Positions 32,801-40,660 of a stretch of DNA of 64,000 nt are shown here, piece by piece (positions within the stretch are counted from its first letter, which is position 1; each line of letters opens with the position of its first letter). This DNA comes from Cryoendolithus antarcticus (taxonomy: Eukaryota > Ascomycota > Dothideomycetes > Cladosporiales > Cladosporiaceae). The notes under the pieces are model-generated. The model had not been told where the DNA came from. It did no database searches and was given only the letters and a program-made list of their open reading frames with translations. The DNA lies in the NCBI GenBank assembly GCA_002077065.1, contig NAJO01000017.1:620001-684000 (forward strand). The letters run 5' to 3'. The position numbers and the translations under genes were made by a program.

Positions 32801-32954
32801 TCTTGAGATCTTCTCTCTCCTCGCGAATGTCCATACTGATCGTCCTCTCCATCTGAGCACGTGATTGACTGTCTTTCGCAGCATCTTCTTTCAGCGCACT
32901 TACCGCAGGTGGCAGTAGCGTCCCCTGCGGCGGTGTTGGTGGTGTGTCGGCCAT
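26802..32954 (-). CDS. RIM15: RIM15-type PAS / AGC protein kinase with C-terminal receiver domain
   Basis: Single exon, 2050 residues. Rim15 kinases integrate nutrient signals (TOR, PKA) and drive quiescence through Igo/endosulfine phosphorylation. Order: PAS domain ~55-130 (AIMEMDLKGNVRWLSPSWQD); a C2HC-type finger CRICERSITPWWFEKHTELC (~275); Ser-rich linker; kinase from ~782 (ISKGAFGSVYLAKK, Lys in YAIKVL), HRDLKPDN (~900), TDFGLSRMG (~920), then a ~180-residue insert before DYLAPETINGAG (~1100), as in the family. An AGC tail follows (FSEINWDTLREDEASFIP). A receiver-like domain lies at ~1575-1690 (DVLVCEDHPVSRLVMERLLE), but the usual phospho-acceptor Asp is Glu in FDIIMMEYKLP, and the T/K positions are kept (VAVTGY, EKPP). 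It is likely cytosolic/nuclear. The start ATG opens directly into MADTPPTPPQG. Confidence 0.93.
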   Translation of the reverse strand: MADTPPTPPQGTLLPPAVSALKEDAAKDSQSRAQMERTISMDIREEREDLKKAAEQSVNAIMEMDLKGNVRWLSPSWQDLTGHAVSGLLGKPIGDMLLGNTTIFTTCVDSIRKDDSKSQIIRFTVRPPAESGSILTSPIEVRDTAAEVPLEKKAPSEETAPDSVDAPDSAEAPDPAEAASQAVAQEADAVEEEQAQGIFLEAQGIMVYDRTSGAESHTMWMIKPAVVREITIDLPDVLVESLGIGAEMLADYLTLLAEVGVHNPGSHPPPLPVLCRICERSITPWWFEKHTELCSQEHRAEMEVQMAQESLNEQRSALVRVLDALEAQSRHAKTGPQDVGLPVPAPIAEYKGMPIGYSSTPTSGPSSGRASPATGPQQRSRESSASGFGHHRARSFAVRRPLARIVELVMDLCDTAMEISTPAIKDTKGWTPGEFRTQSPQSEGRIQQVMQWQSPSIATLENEQGLAVLCDDTSMLAKAKLDAVFRHRQILEYSERIRVEYDVLVQECIEAAMQKAASITAGEVSDSSESLDEFQTPDEQPLDISPRDPQQDVQSDTSSLAGSYPSAPLPSAMATALRNVSDPMLSRRTSSVGSSRASSPGGGHATPKSYGTMSLTDLPFPKRGSLAPESDAGGDSDSSMRSSVASGGRRRADSPSAELSLSRMASTRSRERKRKSLVLPSLMAANRQPSPGRVPPGPSSPLRMVKPRLPSGAESMPSPITSPILHSTDFTSPIIRAQSQHHHRRQSSAAMSDAMGRPASPRLSTVQSNPQPRAVQTSIKDFEIIKPISKGAFGSVYLAKKKSTGDYYAIKVLNKADMVAKNQVTNVKAERAIMMWQGESDFVAKLYWTFSSKDYLYLVMEYLNGGDCASLIKVLGELPEDWTKKYIAEVVLCVQHLHACQIVHRDLKPDNLLIEAKGHLKLTDFGLSRMGMVGRQKRILNAKPGEAPPDLLKQGPFRRAPSITSSRSTSFDFMASNGSPAQTPALTPYPGSDLSQPSYFSLNRDSSREGRRTSGGLRSDSGESDALNSMFRRFSVIDGRTPIEEETDVEEENGSPDPYGFQPLSQVSSHQRIDTPPIASTAMPPPPMHLFDPEDSNRRFVGTPDYLAPETINGAGQDEMSDWWSVGCIVFECLYGRPPFNADSPDQVFENILTRNIQWPEDGDDDNASSEAKDLIDKLLCIDPKDRLGSNKDDKYQSGGDEIKAHAWFSEINWDTLREDEASFIPMAENPEDTEYFDARGATMQNFSAEFEDQTTSPSQTPGADYPDRPHDALSRVRSQVNAAVKRSLMPLHIPPHVRDQKARRLSEPAVADDFGNFSYKNLPVLEKLNKDVIQKFRAESQAQGHAKSASVAGSSSPAITSPSVAPSLASSPVLSMPLHRTLSANKGHNRSHSPSTLSQTNSSPSRGSQPGSPLLVSFSTGPNQERKRTTSGAAVLLGQGSSSLQPGSFFEQVPRLPVTFKTLGTPSPIKSMQSGSIQIPLSQEMAKQRQSSASSPRQRSHTVGSQDQDGDLVPELVPNHHKRRSGVFDISPSSSDNEDTRQKALLRVQRRRQSSRRSSQVSLMDGPTFRTLDVLVCEDHPVSRLVMERLLEKLRCRTITCKNGSEAMRYAMSEVKFDIIMMEYKLPQVNGADVARMIRDTKNANSSTPIVAVTGYLKELQAPHNFDALIEKPPTREKLESAMGTLCQWKPAPDGWKPSPAQQIPMSNLRQVPQSSSSADTNSPTSTSVSGVGSFGTAMSSTWSNPTRGSSIGSQSSMGSRFESIPLIISRQATSDFSDLDLERNFGGLGITSPTSTVPPELDSSKAKSPPPISLPHQTSAPASLETPEPPATIRKQPSSEAIAAKRASLERQPHESTAESGDDEDEEFGHPSHSSSSSASTMFAQQPAAMRQRSPARARKEKRASKLGIEMMRTNSQGSVISNEDIAALKDSSAKAATHVTDDTSIAEESAAEVERIGGSLTPPEIFPRVPGGGESKVIDMDANGYDYLTEPLATVRTRSLSPCAIDPEATPRPKHQTQDGTPAEIETGSGEDFDEEPTPRGTLSPLH

Positions 32955-34253
32955 CGGATCAGGCGTCCTTCACAGGTCCTCTCGAATTCAATTGTCCTGT
33001 CACGTGCATGCTCCGAGCAGCAGCCGTGGCACAGCTACCAGCATTCCATCGTCAACAGAGCCATCATGATGTGTTATCAAGATGGGTCTTGCTAAGCGAT
33101 GTTGGTCGGGGTGCGATGTCTCCGCGCACAAAGGAAGTGAAGTCCCCTGCCAGCAGAGAGTGGCAATGCCGGAACGCTTAAGGCAGAGCGAGCGTTCAGA
33201 TTGCGATCATAAACGAATTGAAGTTGCGCTGGTCGTCGAACGAATTGTTGCTGGTGCACACCGCGTGAGGATTGCCAACATCAACTGCTCGCCTAAAGTT
33301 GTAAAGTTGACCCTATGCTGCGATTGCGGGGTGTCTGCGCGCTAATGTGGACGCAAGCTGCGGGCCGATCTTCCTTCCGCGTATCATAAACAAAGCATCG
33401 GCATGGCCATCATCCTTTCCCTCGTTCATTCTCCTTGTCTACTTCACCTTGTTCGACTACATGCTATCCCACAAGCGGAGTTGTTGGACCAAGGCTTATG
33501 ATGACTCCAGCGGCGTCCCTGCTGTCGAGCGTCGTCAAGTGCCGCTTATGACCAGAATCTGCCATGCATAGCTGGTGTTTCAGATGTACATGTGTACATG
33601 CATAAGAAGTCACGGCGGAGGGCCACGGCCAGCGATACGTAAGCTTGGCCCGGTACTTCGGCTGCCAGGTGACAGGCGAGCTTGAGCTTCGAGCACTGCC
33701 ATCTGCGATGCGGACTTCATCGGCAAAGATTGTCACATTGATAGAGACCGAGTAGTCTCAACAAGACAGACTACGCCGCGTTCCGGCGACTCGTAGCTTG
33801 TGCAAGTCTGCACAAGTACAATAGTCTTCTACTCGGATATCTGGCATGGTCGCTCGTGGACACTTCGGCCACGGCACTTGAAAGTGTGGTTTGCTCACCG
33901 ATTGTCAGCTCGCAGCACCAAGCACATAGCCGCCAAGAGGAGGCCTGGCGCTGATTCGCAGGCCCAGTGGACCAACCTGACGATGATATCAAGTCACTTA
34001 TTGAAGCTCATCCTCGTTCACCATCAGGACTGAGACGTGAGAACGACGCGTCTTCGCAAAGTATTGCGTTGCAAGCTCGGAGGGTATATCTTTCCTTCTA
34101 ATAACAGGCTAGATGAGCGTACGCGTTGAGGGCACTGCTCTACGCTGTGTGATCTCTTCTATCCTTACTTAGCCGGAACATCGCAATTCAAAGACAGCAA
34201 AGCCCCCAACTCCAGGAACCGCAGCAAAGTATAAGATAAACTCCTTCCCTCTC
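32955..34253. other. Intergenic region upstream of RIM15, no gene supported
   Basis: 1.3 kb. Only short frames. The part next to 32954 is the RIM15 promoter and leader. A perfect inverted repeat lies at 33584-33599. Nothing else was recognised. Confidence 0.4.
33584..33599. repeat. Short inverted repeat ATGTACA-tg-TGTACAT
   Basis: Seven-base perfect arms and a two-base spacer, 630 bp upstream of the RIM15 start. It could be a factor site or chance. Confidence 0.3.
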
Positions 34254-34813
34254 CTACAGGCTTCCAAACCCCCCTGCTCCCTTCATCCCGAACATAGGCT
34301 GCTCCTTCAGCCCACTCTTCTCAAATTCCTCCTTCCTCTTCTCTCTCTTCACCTCCCTCTCTCTAGCTTTCTCAAACGCCTCCTCATCATCCGGCAGTAT
34401 CTCAGCACCGCTCTGCGAACGACTTAGCTTCGCCTTGGCTTTGTCGACAGCCTTGCTAAGCAAAGACCGTCGACGCTCTTGATTTGAACCCGAGGTCATG
34501 GAGCCGGCTGAGCTACCTCCGCGTGACGTGGACTGCGAGATCCGAGACGACATGGTGAGCGTGGTGTCACGAGCTATGGAGGACGCTTGGTGAGAGGCTG
34601 AAGTCGATGTACTGGGGCTGACTGCGAGGTTCAGCGAGATGTCGCTGGCAGGCGGTAGGGAGAGGGCGTTGCGACGGACCTTCTCCAGGCTTCTGATGAC
34701 TGACGAGTCGTCGATGATGGGTTGGCGGTAGGGCGAGCCTGGGTACCGCTGAAGGTAGTGGTCTTTTCGGTAAACTTGGGTTGCTTGAGCGAGTGGCAAG
34801 GCTTGTCAGACAT
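34254..34813 (-). CDS. Small Ser-rich protein of unknown function, 5' end apparently frameshifted
   Basis: The main frame is open from 34254 up to a TGA at 34806-34808 and has no usable ATG at its start. It reads protein-like from its first codons (VYRKDHYLQRYPGSPYRQP, DDSSVIRSLEKVRRNALSLP), then a Ser/Thr linker, a basic part (RRRSLLSKAVDKAKAKLSRS), a charged helix (EKAREREVKREKRKEEFE) and the end MFGMKGAGGFGSL. An ATG at 34811-34813 (MSDK) lies four codons upstream in a frame one base off, so one missing base near 34800-34804, from sequencing error or a real mutation, would join them into about 186 residues. I found no intron with acceptable splice sites that does this. I do not recognise the family. 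Confidence 0.55.
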
Positions 34814-35473
34814 TGTTTGTAGGTTATCGCGCTGAGGAGGATCGAGAGCTTGACAAGTCAATATCGCTCATGGTTGCTCAGTGGACGCTATATACCCGGC
34901 TAGACTTGAATGGCCCGATGATATTGCTCGCGTACGCCATGATTGAGTCTCTCACTCGATCAGCCGCGTCCACTTCCTGTACGTACACTCACAACGCGTT
35001 CGTTACATTCAGGCAATCATTGCATACGAAGCAGTCGGGCCATCAACGAACAAATGGGGCCATACCCAACTCCGAGGTGAACTCCGCGTTCACATCGAGG
35101 CAACGAATGCCAAGATGGCGGGCGTACGTACTTCGGAGAAACGACCATTGTCGATCAGCAACTGCTCCATTGTGTCTGATCTGCGTGGGAGAGATATTTT
35201 GATCTCTGCTGAAGTGACACGTCTGATGCCTGAGGGTGACGCGGCTGCAGTGACGGTGTCTACGTGCACCTCTGAGCGGTCTACCGCTCACTAGCTAATC
35301 ACCCCTCGTACTTTGCCGACATCGCATCGACGACGCAGACAGTAATACGTCCGCATAGCTCCGTAGTCATTCGTGGCTTTTCCCAACTGCCGCCGGGCAG
35401 TCTGCCATCACTCAGCACTCAGCTAGTAAAGTCACCTCATACTATTCATCATGCCGTTCTCTTCGTGATTGCT
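34814..35473. other. Intergenic between 34.3 kb gene and CSN4
   Basis: 660 bp without a supported gene. A TATATA-like run (CTATATACCC near 34887) lies about 75 bp upstream of the MSDK start and may be its TATA element. Confidence 0.4.
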
Positions 35474-36724
35474 TCATGCAGCGACCTGCACCTCATACCA
35501 CGCCGGCTCCTCCCGCTGCAACAACGTGGTGACCCTCTCAACCTCCTCCGCCAGCCCCTGCACATTCACATCCCAAGCGCTTGATCCACCCGCAGTCCTC
35601 TCCCCACCAGCACTGTCACCCTTCACAGCTCCGAAGTGAATCACACCCTCGATCTGGTCGATGCTTCCGCCCAATCTCCCGCTTTCGACCATCCCTGCTG
35701 CGTACTCCTCAGCGCGGTCGGCATCGACGCCGAGTAGAGCGCCGAGTGAAGGGAGGGAGATGTTTTGGTAGAGTCGGGAGACGGCAAGGAGATTGTGCTC
35801 GAGGACTGCTTTGTCGAGGACTGTGCTGCCGTCGGCAGTCTTGGCGAGCTGGTGGTCTTTCAGCTCGGCGGCGAAGGTCCTGACTTCGGAGGGTGAGAGG
35901 AGGCGGTCGAGGAAGATCTTCTCGAGAATGGAATATTCGGGTGTCTCGGACGCGCGCTCGTCTTTGTAAAGTCTGCCTAGTTGGCGAGCGCGCTGTGGTC
36001 CAGCTGGCGCGAGCACTGCGGTTGTGATGGCTTGGCGGAGAGTGTGAAGTCGCTCCTCTTCGTCTATCGAGGACTCGTTGGAGAGTGTGTAGTAGGCTGC
36101 CGAGGCGTCGAGGAAGTTGCGCATAGAGTCACTGATCCGTGCTTGGCTGAGGGCGAAGAAGAGGCGTGTCTCGGCATCGGTGACGTTGAAAATCACCTGC
36201 TTGACGCGATTGAGGTACGTAGTCGCATTCGTTGAGTCTCCATCCTCGAGATAGCAGCGGCATATGCGCATCCATACTTTGGCTTTCTCGTCATCTGAGA
36301 CTGCGCGTTGGGAGGAGTCTAGAGTGATGACTTGGAGAACTTTGGCTGAGGAGCCAAAGTCTTCGTCCTCTTCGTGGGCATCTGCTAGCAGGAACTTTAG
36401 GGTTGTGTCTTGTTGCTCGTAGGAGACTGTCCTTGGTGCGAGGATTTCGAGGATTTCTGAGCCGGCGGCGATTTTGGTCTCGTTTGATAGCGTCGCGAAG
36501 CGTTCGAGGAAGGTAGATAAGAGAGGTCGAGAGTGGATGACGCCAATGCTATCCGACAGGATGGAATCGACGTAGGCGACGAGGCTTGCTGAGAGGTCGT
36601 CATCCGTAAAGGAAGTGATGATGCTGTGTAGGATGTTTGTGTAGGCTTCAGCTCGTTGCTGAGGACTCTGGGAGCTGGTCTCAAGCTTGTGAAGTTGCGA
36701 TGCCACATTGCCAGAGGTGGCCAT
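35474..36724 (-). CDS. CSN4: COP9 signalosome subunit 4
   Basis: Single exon, 416 residues (family about 400-420). CSN4 is a PCI-domain scaffold subunit of the COP9 signalosome, which removes NEDD8 from cullins; in fungi it affects development and light responses. The N-terminal two thirds are TPR-like helical repeats (LLSTFLERFATLSNETKIAA, KVWMRICRCYLEDGDSTNAT). The PCI domain covers ~240-380 (YSILEKIFLDRLLSPSEVRT, LEHNLLAVSRLYQNISLPSL, GALLGVDADRAEEYAAGMVE) and ends with IDQIEGVIHFG. The start at 36724 (MATSGNVASQLHKLE) is preferred over an ATG eight codons upstream (MPSVVITS). It is head to head with TFG2, 536 bp apart. Confidence 0.92.
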   Translation of the reverse strand: MATSGNVASQLHKLETSSQSPQQRAEAYTNILHSIITSFTDDDLSASLVAYVDSILSDSIGVIHSRPLLSTFLERFATLSNETKIAAGSEILEILAPRTVSYEQQDTTLKFLLADAHEEDEDFGSSAKVLQVITLDSSQRAVSDDEKAKVWMRICRCYLEDGDSTNATTYLNRVKQVIFNVTDAETRLFFALSQARISDSMRNFLDASAAYYTLSNESSIDEEERLHTLRQAITTAVLAPAGPQRARQLGRLYKDERASETPEYSILEKIFLDRLLSPSEVRTFAAELKDHQLAKTADGSTVLDKAVLEHNLLAVSRLYQNISLPSLGALLGVDADRAEEYAAGMVESGRLGGSIDQIEGVIHFGAVKGDSAGGERTAGGSSAWDVNVQGLAEEVERVTTLLQREEPAWYEVQVAA

Positions 36725-37260
36725 ACTTGTTATAACGACCGAGGGCACACTTTTGGGAACCTTTCAGTCCGTTCTCAGACTGTCGGACCAGACTGCGTCG
36801 CTGAGATCGAGGCCAAGATGGTGGGTTACGAACGAGCGAGCTTATGTCCGAACAGCATTCGTTGGCGAACCTCAGATGTTCCGATGGAAACTCGACACGT
36901 GCTCTGGGGTTATGCTCAACCGTTGAGAGAAATAAATGACAAGTCCCTTGTTTGTCGTTTCGTAGTCGATGTCCACTCATATGTGGCGCTCGCATGCACA
37001 GTGGTCAGAGCTTGAGGCCTTCACATGTCAACCACGCAGTATGATGATTTGCTCTACGTGAGCTGGAGAATCAAGCGTGACCGATGTGCATTCCGCAACC
37101 ACCGAAACCCTTCTTGTCCTCGTCATCACGTATCGCGTCTGCACCGCGAGGCATCTCACCGTGACAACATCGCTCGATCACACGCGACTGGCGATGCAAA
37201 TGGACCCCTGGTAGCCCTTGAGAACAACAGAGAAAGTACCTCATCTGGGAGCGCGCAGTC
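36725..37260. promoter_or_regulatory. Shared promoter region of CSN4 and TFG2
   Basis: 536 bp between divergent starts. No TATA box stands out. Regulatory role from position only. Confidence 0.45.
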
Positions 37261-38361
37261 ATGGCCGAACTCGCGATCAAGCCCGAGATCAAGATCGACG
37301 AAGCGGAGAGCAAGTCACTGGGCGAGCTTGATGATTTTGAAGAAGATCAGAGCCTCCAGATTCCCTCGAACCGCGGCCAAAGCTGGCTCACGAAAATCCC
37401 CGTCGATCTTTGGCAACAGTGGAACACTCTATACAAGGATGCATTACCAGGCGACAGGATCAAGATTGGACAAATCAAGATCTGGAAGAACGACGGCGGC
37501 GCGCCGGGTGAAGAAGCAGAACTACATCTGAACCCGGAGCTAGAGGAGACGTCAGAGCAACCTCAAGCCTACAATGTCAAAATATCAGACGTACATGGAT
37601 ATAACAACTCTGTTGTGTTCGGCGAGAAGGACCTTCCCGGGCACAGAAACCAAGGCTTCGGCCGCAATCGCCGCCTAGGGCCCAAGTCAGCAGGCGTCAA
37701 CAAGTACGACCGCTACAACAACGGTCCAACTGAGCCATATAAGAAGCATAACGGCTATCGATCTGTGATCCCAAAGCAGACCGTCCTCGCCGCTCAAATA
37801 GCGTCCGAGACAAGCATCATTCCGATACAAGACGCGTCCTACCACAAATACATAGATCGCACTCTCACGAAACCCATGCAGAACCAGATACGGACGACCT
37901 TGACTCTGGGTATTCAACGCGAGCTCCAGCCCGGCCGTCAACACGGCCTTTTCAGCACCTTCACCACAACCTCCAAACCTCTCAACAAACGCTCCAAGAA
38001 AAACCAGAAGGAAAAGTTCGTCCGCATGACCGAATCCGAACTCCTCGATGCACTCTACCGCTGCTTCGCTCGCTACACGCACTGGCCGCTCAAGGCGCTG
38101 AGACAGGAACTGCAGCAGCCCGAGGCATTTATTAAGGCCAAGCTGGAGGAGATTGGAGTACTCATCCGGAGTGGAGACTTCGCTATGACCTATACGCTGA
38201 AGCCGCAGTATGCTTCGCTGCTTGAGATCAAGGGCGAGGAGGGGCTGGTGCCGAAGGATGAAGTTGCGAAGGTGGAAAGTGCGGGGGACACTGAGGGCAC
38301 TGGGGCGGAGTCGGACGATGAGGACGACTTTGGGGAGATGGAGGACGTAAAGATGGATTGA
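37261..38361 (+). CDS. TFG2: Transcription initiation factor TFIIF beta subunit (Tfg2/RAP30)
   Basis: Single exon, 366 residues. It partners TFIIF alpha, binds RNA polymerase II and helps load it at promoters. The dimerisation domain starts with SWLTKIPVDLWQQWNTLYKD and IKIGQIKIWK. A central linker holds YRSVIPKQTVLAAQIASE, a strong family marker. The C-terminal winged helix covers ~255-330 (RMTESELLDALYRCFARYTH, WPLKALRQELQQPEAFIKAK, IRSGDFAMTYTLKPQY). The acidic C-terminus (SDDEDDFGEMEDVKMD) is usual in fungi. The start ATG at 37261 gives MAELAIKPEIKIDE; no better upstream start exists. Confidence 0.93.
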   Translation: MAELAIKPEIKIDEAESKSLGELDDFEEDQSLQIPSNRGQSWLTKIPVDLWQQWNTLYKDALPGDRIKIGQIKIWKNDGGAPGEEAELHLNPELEETSEQPQAYNVKISDVHGYNNSVVFGEKDLPGHRNQGFGRNRRLGPKSAGVNKYDRYNNGPTEPYKKHNGYRSVIPKQTVLAAQIASETSIIPIQDASYHKYIDRTLTKPMQNQIRTTLTLGIQRELQPGRQHGLFSTFTTTSKPLNKRSKKNQKEKFVRMTESELLDALYRCFARYTHWPLKALRQELQQPEAFIKAKLEEIGVLIRSGDFAMTYTLKPQYASLLEIKGEEGLVPKDEVAKVESAGDTEGTGAESDDEDDFGEMEDVKMD

Positions 38362-38848
38362 TGGGATTTTGGAAGTGTCTTTGGGCAAGCGAGGCGTTGG
38401 GTGGGCAGATACCCTTGGAGGACTAATCTGAAAGCACGTACATACCGACTAAGCAGATGTATGCGATTCGCGTGCATGCTTGTGATCAATCGCCCTTCCT
38501 AGACTGGCCAGGATCCGCGCGATAGCTGCTGTGGCCATCATACTTGTCAGTCATACTGTTTTGCCCGCGGCCGGAGTTCGTGACGCCCTATCGGGCAAGT
38601 CGGACTTGCCGTTTGTCAGCGTTGTCAGGTTTATGCATGGGACAATGCAATCTCCATTCCAGCAATCATCCTTTCGTCACAGTACATGGATACTGCGTGC
38701 AATACACGACTGTAGCAATAGCCATTCTATAGTGACAGCTGATCAACCTGCAGATTCGAATCAGAATCCACAGGCAGTCACGTCGAGTGGCGAATCGGGA
38801 CGAGCATTGTCAGGAACAGCGCGTGAAAAGGATCAAGGGCCTGTGTCG
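38362..38848. other. Intergenic/leader upstream of MFS transporter
   Basis: 487 bp. The transporter frame is open from 38531, with ATGs at 38531 and 38645. The encoded leader is Ser/Asn-rich without a membrane segment, so I leave it out, but it could be coding or hold an intron. Confidence 0.4.
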
Positions 38849-40606
38849 ATGCCACGGGACGGTCTCGAACGGCAAGCAGCCACGACTGAGCAAACGCCTC
38901 TACTCGCATTCGAATCATCGAGCGCAAAGGGATCCATCGAGACCCATTCGGCGACCGACTCGGGGAGACCAGCCAATGGCAACAGGCACGATGGTGGCAA
39001 AGTCGACCGCATCGAGAGCAACGTCGCGGCGAACCAGTCGCTCTCTCTAGGAAGAGGCGTACTCAGCACTATCGGGCTAGGCGGCCTTATCCTCCTGCAA
39101 GCGACAAATATCTCAATCCTCACAACGACGCAGTCGGCCATTGCGTCCGACCTGGACGCGTTCGAACTCACGTCATGGTTCACCTCAGCGTATCTGATCG
39201 CCATGAGCGCGTTAGGTCCGCTCAATGGCAAGTTCGCAGCAGTCTTCACGCCTCGCATTACGATCTTTGCATCTTCAGTCATGCTCGCGATCGGCGTGGT
39301 GATATCTGGACTAGCTAGTGGCTTTCGAGACTTCATCGTTGGACGCGTCTTCGCTGGCATCGGTGCAGCAGGCATCTTTACGGTCTCGATAATCATTGTG
39401 CTTGAGCTCACCGGTTCGAAGCGTCGTGGGCTGGCGATCGGCATGCTCAACACTGGCTTCACGATTGGTGTGGCTGCGGGTGCAACTTTGGCCGGTGCCC
39501 TGCTACCGTATACTGGCTGGCGGTGGCTGTTCCTCGGACAAGCACCCATCGCACTCATAGGCGGTACTTGTATCCTGTTCAGTATACCCGCCAGCTTCAC
39601 GTCAGGCGGCAAAGCGAATACAACCACCCTACTTCATAGTCTGTCACAGCTCGACTACTTCGGTGCACTGACCCTCACGACCTCCATCACACTTTGTCTG
39701 TACAGTCTGGGCTCCTCGAAGCACATCCCTCTGCTGCCTCTGCTCCTATCGCCTGTTGCGCTCACAACCTTCATCCTCAACGAGCTCTACCTCGCCCGCG
39801 ATCCAATCATCCCGATCACCCTCCTCAAGTCCCGTGGTCTGCTTTTCACCTGTCTCGCGACGGTAGGCTACATGATGGCTCGCTGGACAGTCCTGTTCTA
39901 CACCCCTACGTACGCCATCGCGGTACGACAATGGTCACCGGCAACAGCTGGCGCGATACTCGTACCCACAAATGGCGGCTTTGCCCTTGGTAGTCTGCTG
40001 GTAGGCTGGCTACACATCCGACGTCAAGGCTCATTCTACATACCCACGCTAGTCGTGTATGCTATCTTTCCACCGACGCTCATACTTCTCGCAGTCTTGG
40101 CCAATCACAGCTCGAGCATGGCGCTCTTCATACTCGATGTGTTGCTCTGTGGAGCAGCTACCGGAGCAGCGCTGAACTACAATTTGGCACATCTGCTGCA
40201 TTTGACGCCAAAGAGTACGCACTACGTTGCGACTTCGCTGCTGGCGACGTTTCGTGGTTTCTCTGGATCCTTTGGCTCTGCTATAGGAGGCGGGCTCTTC
40301 ACCAGAACACTGCATGATTCACTATCGAGGCAATTCGCTGAGCAAGGGATCAGAAATGACGATCTGATCAGGAGGCTCCTAGGGTCGCCCGCTCTGGTAG
40401 GGCAGCTGCATGGAATCGAACGACAGATTGCAGTCACCGCCTACGAGGCAGCTCTGAGAAAGCTGTTCTTATGCGGCGCCGGTCTAGCCGCGCTCATGAT
40501 CCTCGTGCAGGCCAGCACCGGCTGGAAGAAAGGTGTTGAAGCCGAGACCAGTATAGCAGAGCAACCTCCGAGCATAGGTGAGGCCGAGAACGAGATCGTG
40601 GAGTAG
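38849..40606 (+). CDS. Major facilitator superfamily transporter, 14-TM (DHA2/VBA-like)
   Basis: 585 residues from ATG 38849. A cytosolic N-tail (TPLLAFESSSAKGS) leads into about 14 hydrophobic helices. TM1 is STIGLGGLILLQATNISILT. Next comes SDLDAFELTSWFTSAYLIAM, typical of drug:H+ antiporters, then GKFAAVFTPRITIF (motif A region) and GFTIGVAAGATLAGALLPYT-GWRWLF (motif C region). The spacing and the GWRWLF motif after TM5 fit DHA2 or vacuolar basic amino acid transporters. It probably exports toxic compounds or moves amino acids across plasma or vacuolar membrane; the substrate cannot be told. No biosynthetic cluster surrounds it. It is tail to tail with the next gene, 54 bp between stops. 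The frame extends upstream to 38531, so the N-tail may be up to 106 residues longer. Confidence 0.85.
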   Translation: MPRDGLERQAATTEQTPLLAFESSSAKGSIETHSATDSGRPANGNRHDGGKVDRIESNVAANQSLSLGRGVLSTIGLGGLILLQATNISILTTTQSAIASDLDAFELTSWFTSAYLIAMSALGPLNGKFAAVFTPRITIFASSVMLAIGVVISGLASGFRDFIVGRVFAGIGAAGIFTVSIIIVLELTGSKRRGLAIGMLNTGFTIGVAAGATLAGALLPYTGWRWLFLGQAPIALIGGTCILFSIPASFTSGGKANTTTLLHSLSQLDYFGALTLTTSITLCLYSLGSSKHIPLLPLLLSPVALTTFILNELYLARDPIIPITLLKSRGLLFTCLATVGYMMARWTVLFYTPTYAIAVRQWSPATAGAILVPTNGGFALGSLLVGWLHIRRQGSFYIPTLVVYAIFPPTLILLAVLANHSSSMALFILDVLLCGAATGAALNYNLAHLLHLTPKSTHYVATSLLATFRGFSGSFGSAIGGGLFTRTLHDSLSRQFAEQGIRNDDLIRRLLGSPALVGQLHGIERQIAVTAYEAALRKLFLCGAGLAALMILVQASTGWKKGVEAETSIAEQPPSIGEAENEIVE

Positions 40607-40660
40607 CACAATTTGATAGACTAAGCTGGCTCACGCACTGTGTACGTAGATCTCCACAGA

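Noticed and set aside
40408..40424. GTTCGATTCC on the minus strand, a B-box match
   Set aside because: Lies inside the conserved coding sequence of the MFS transporter and has no tRNA-like flanks.
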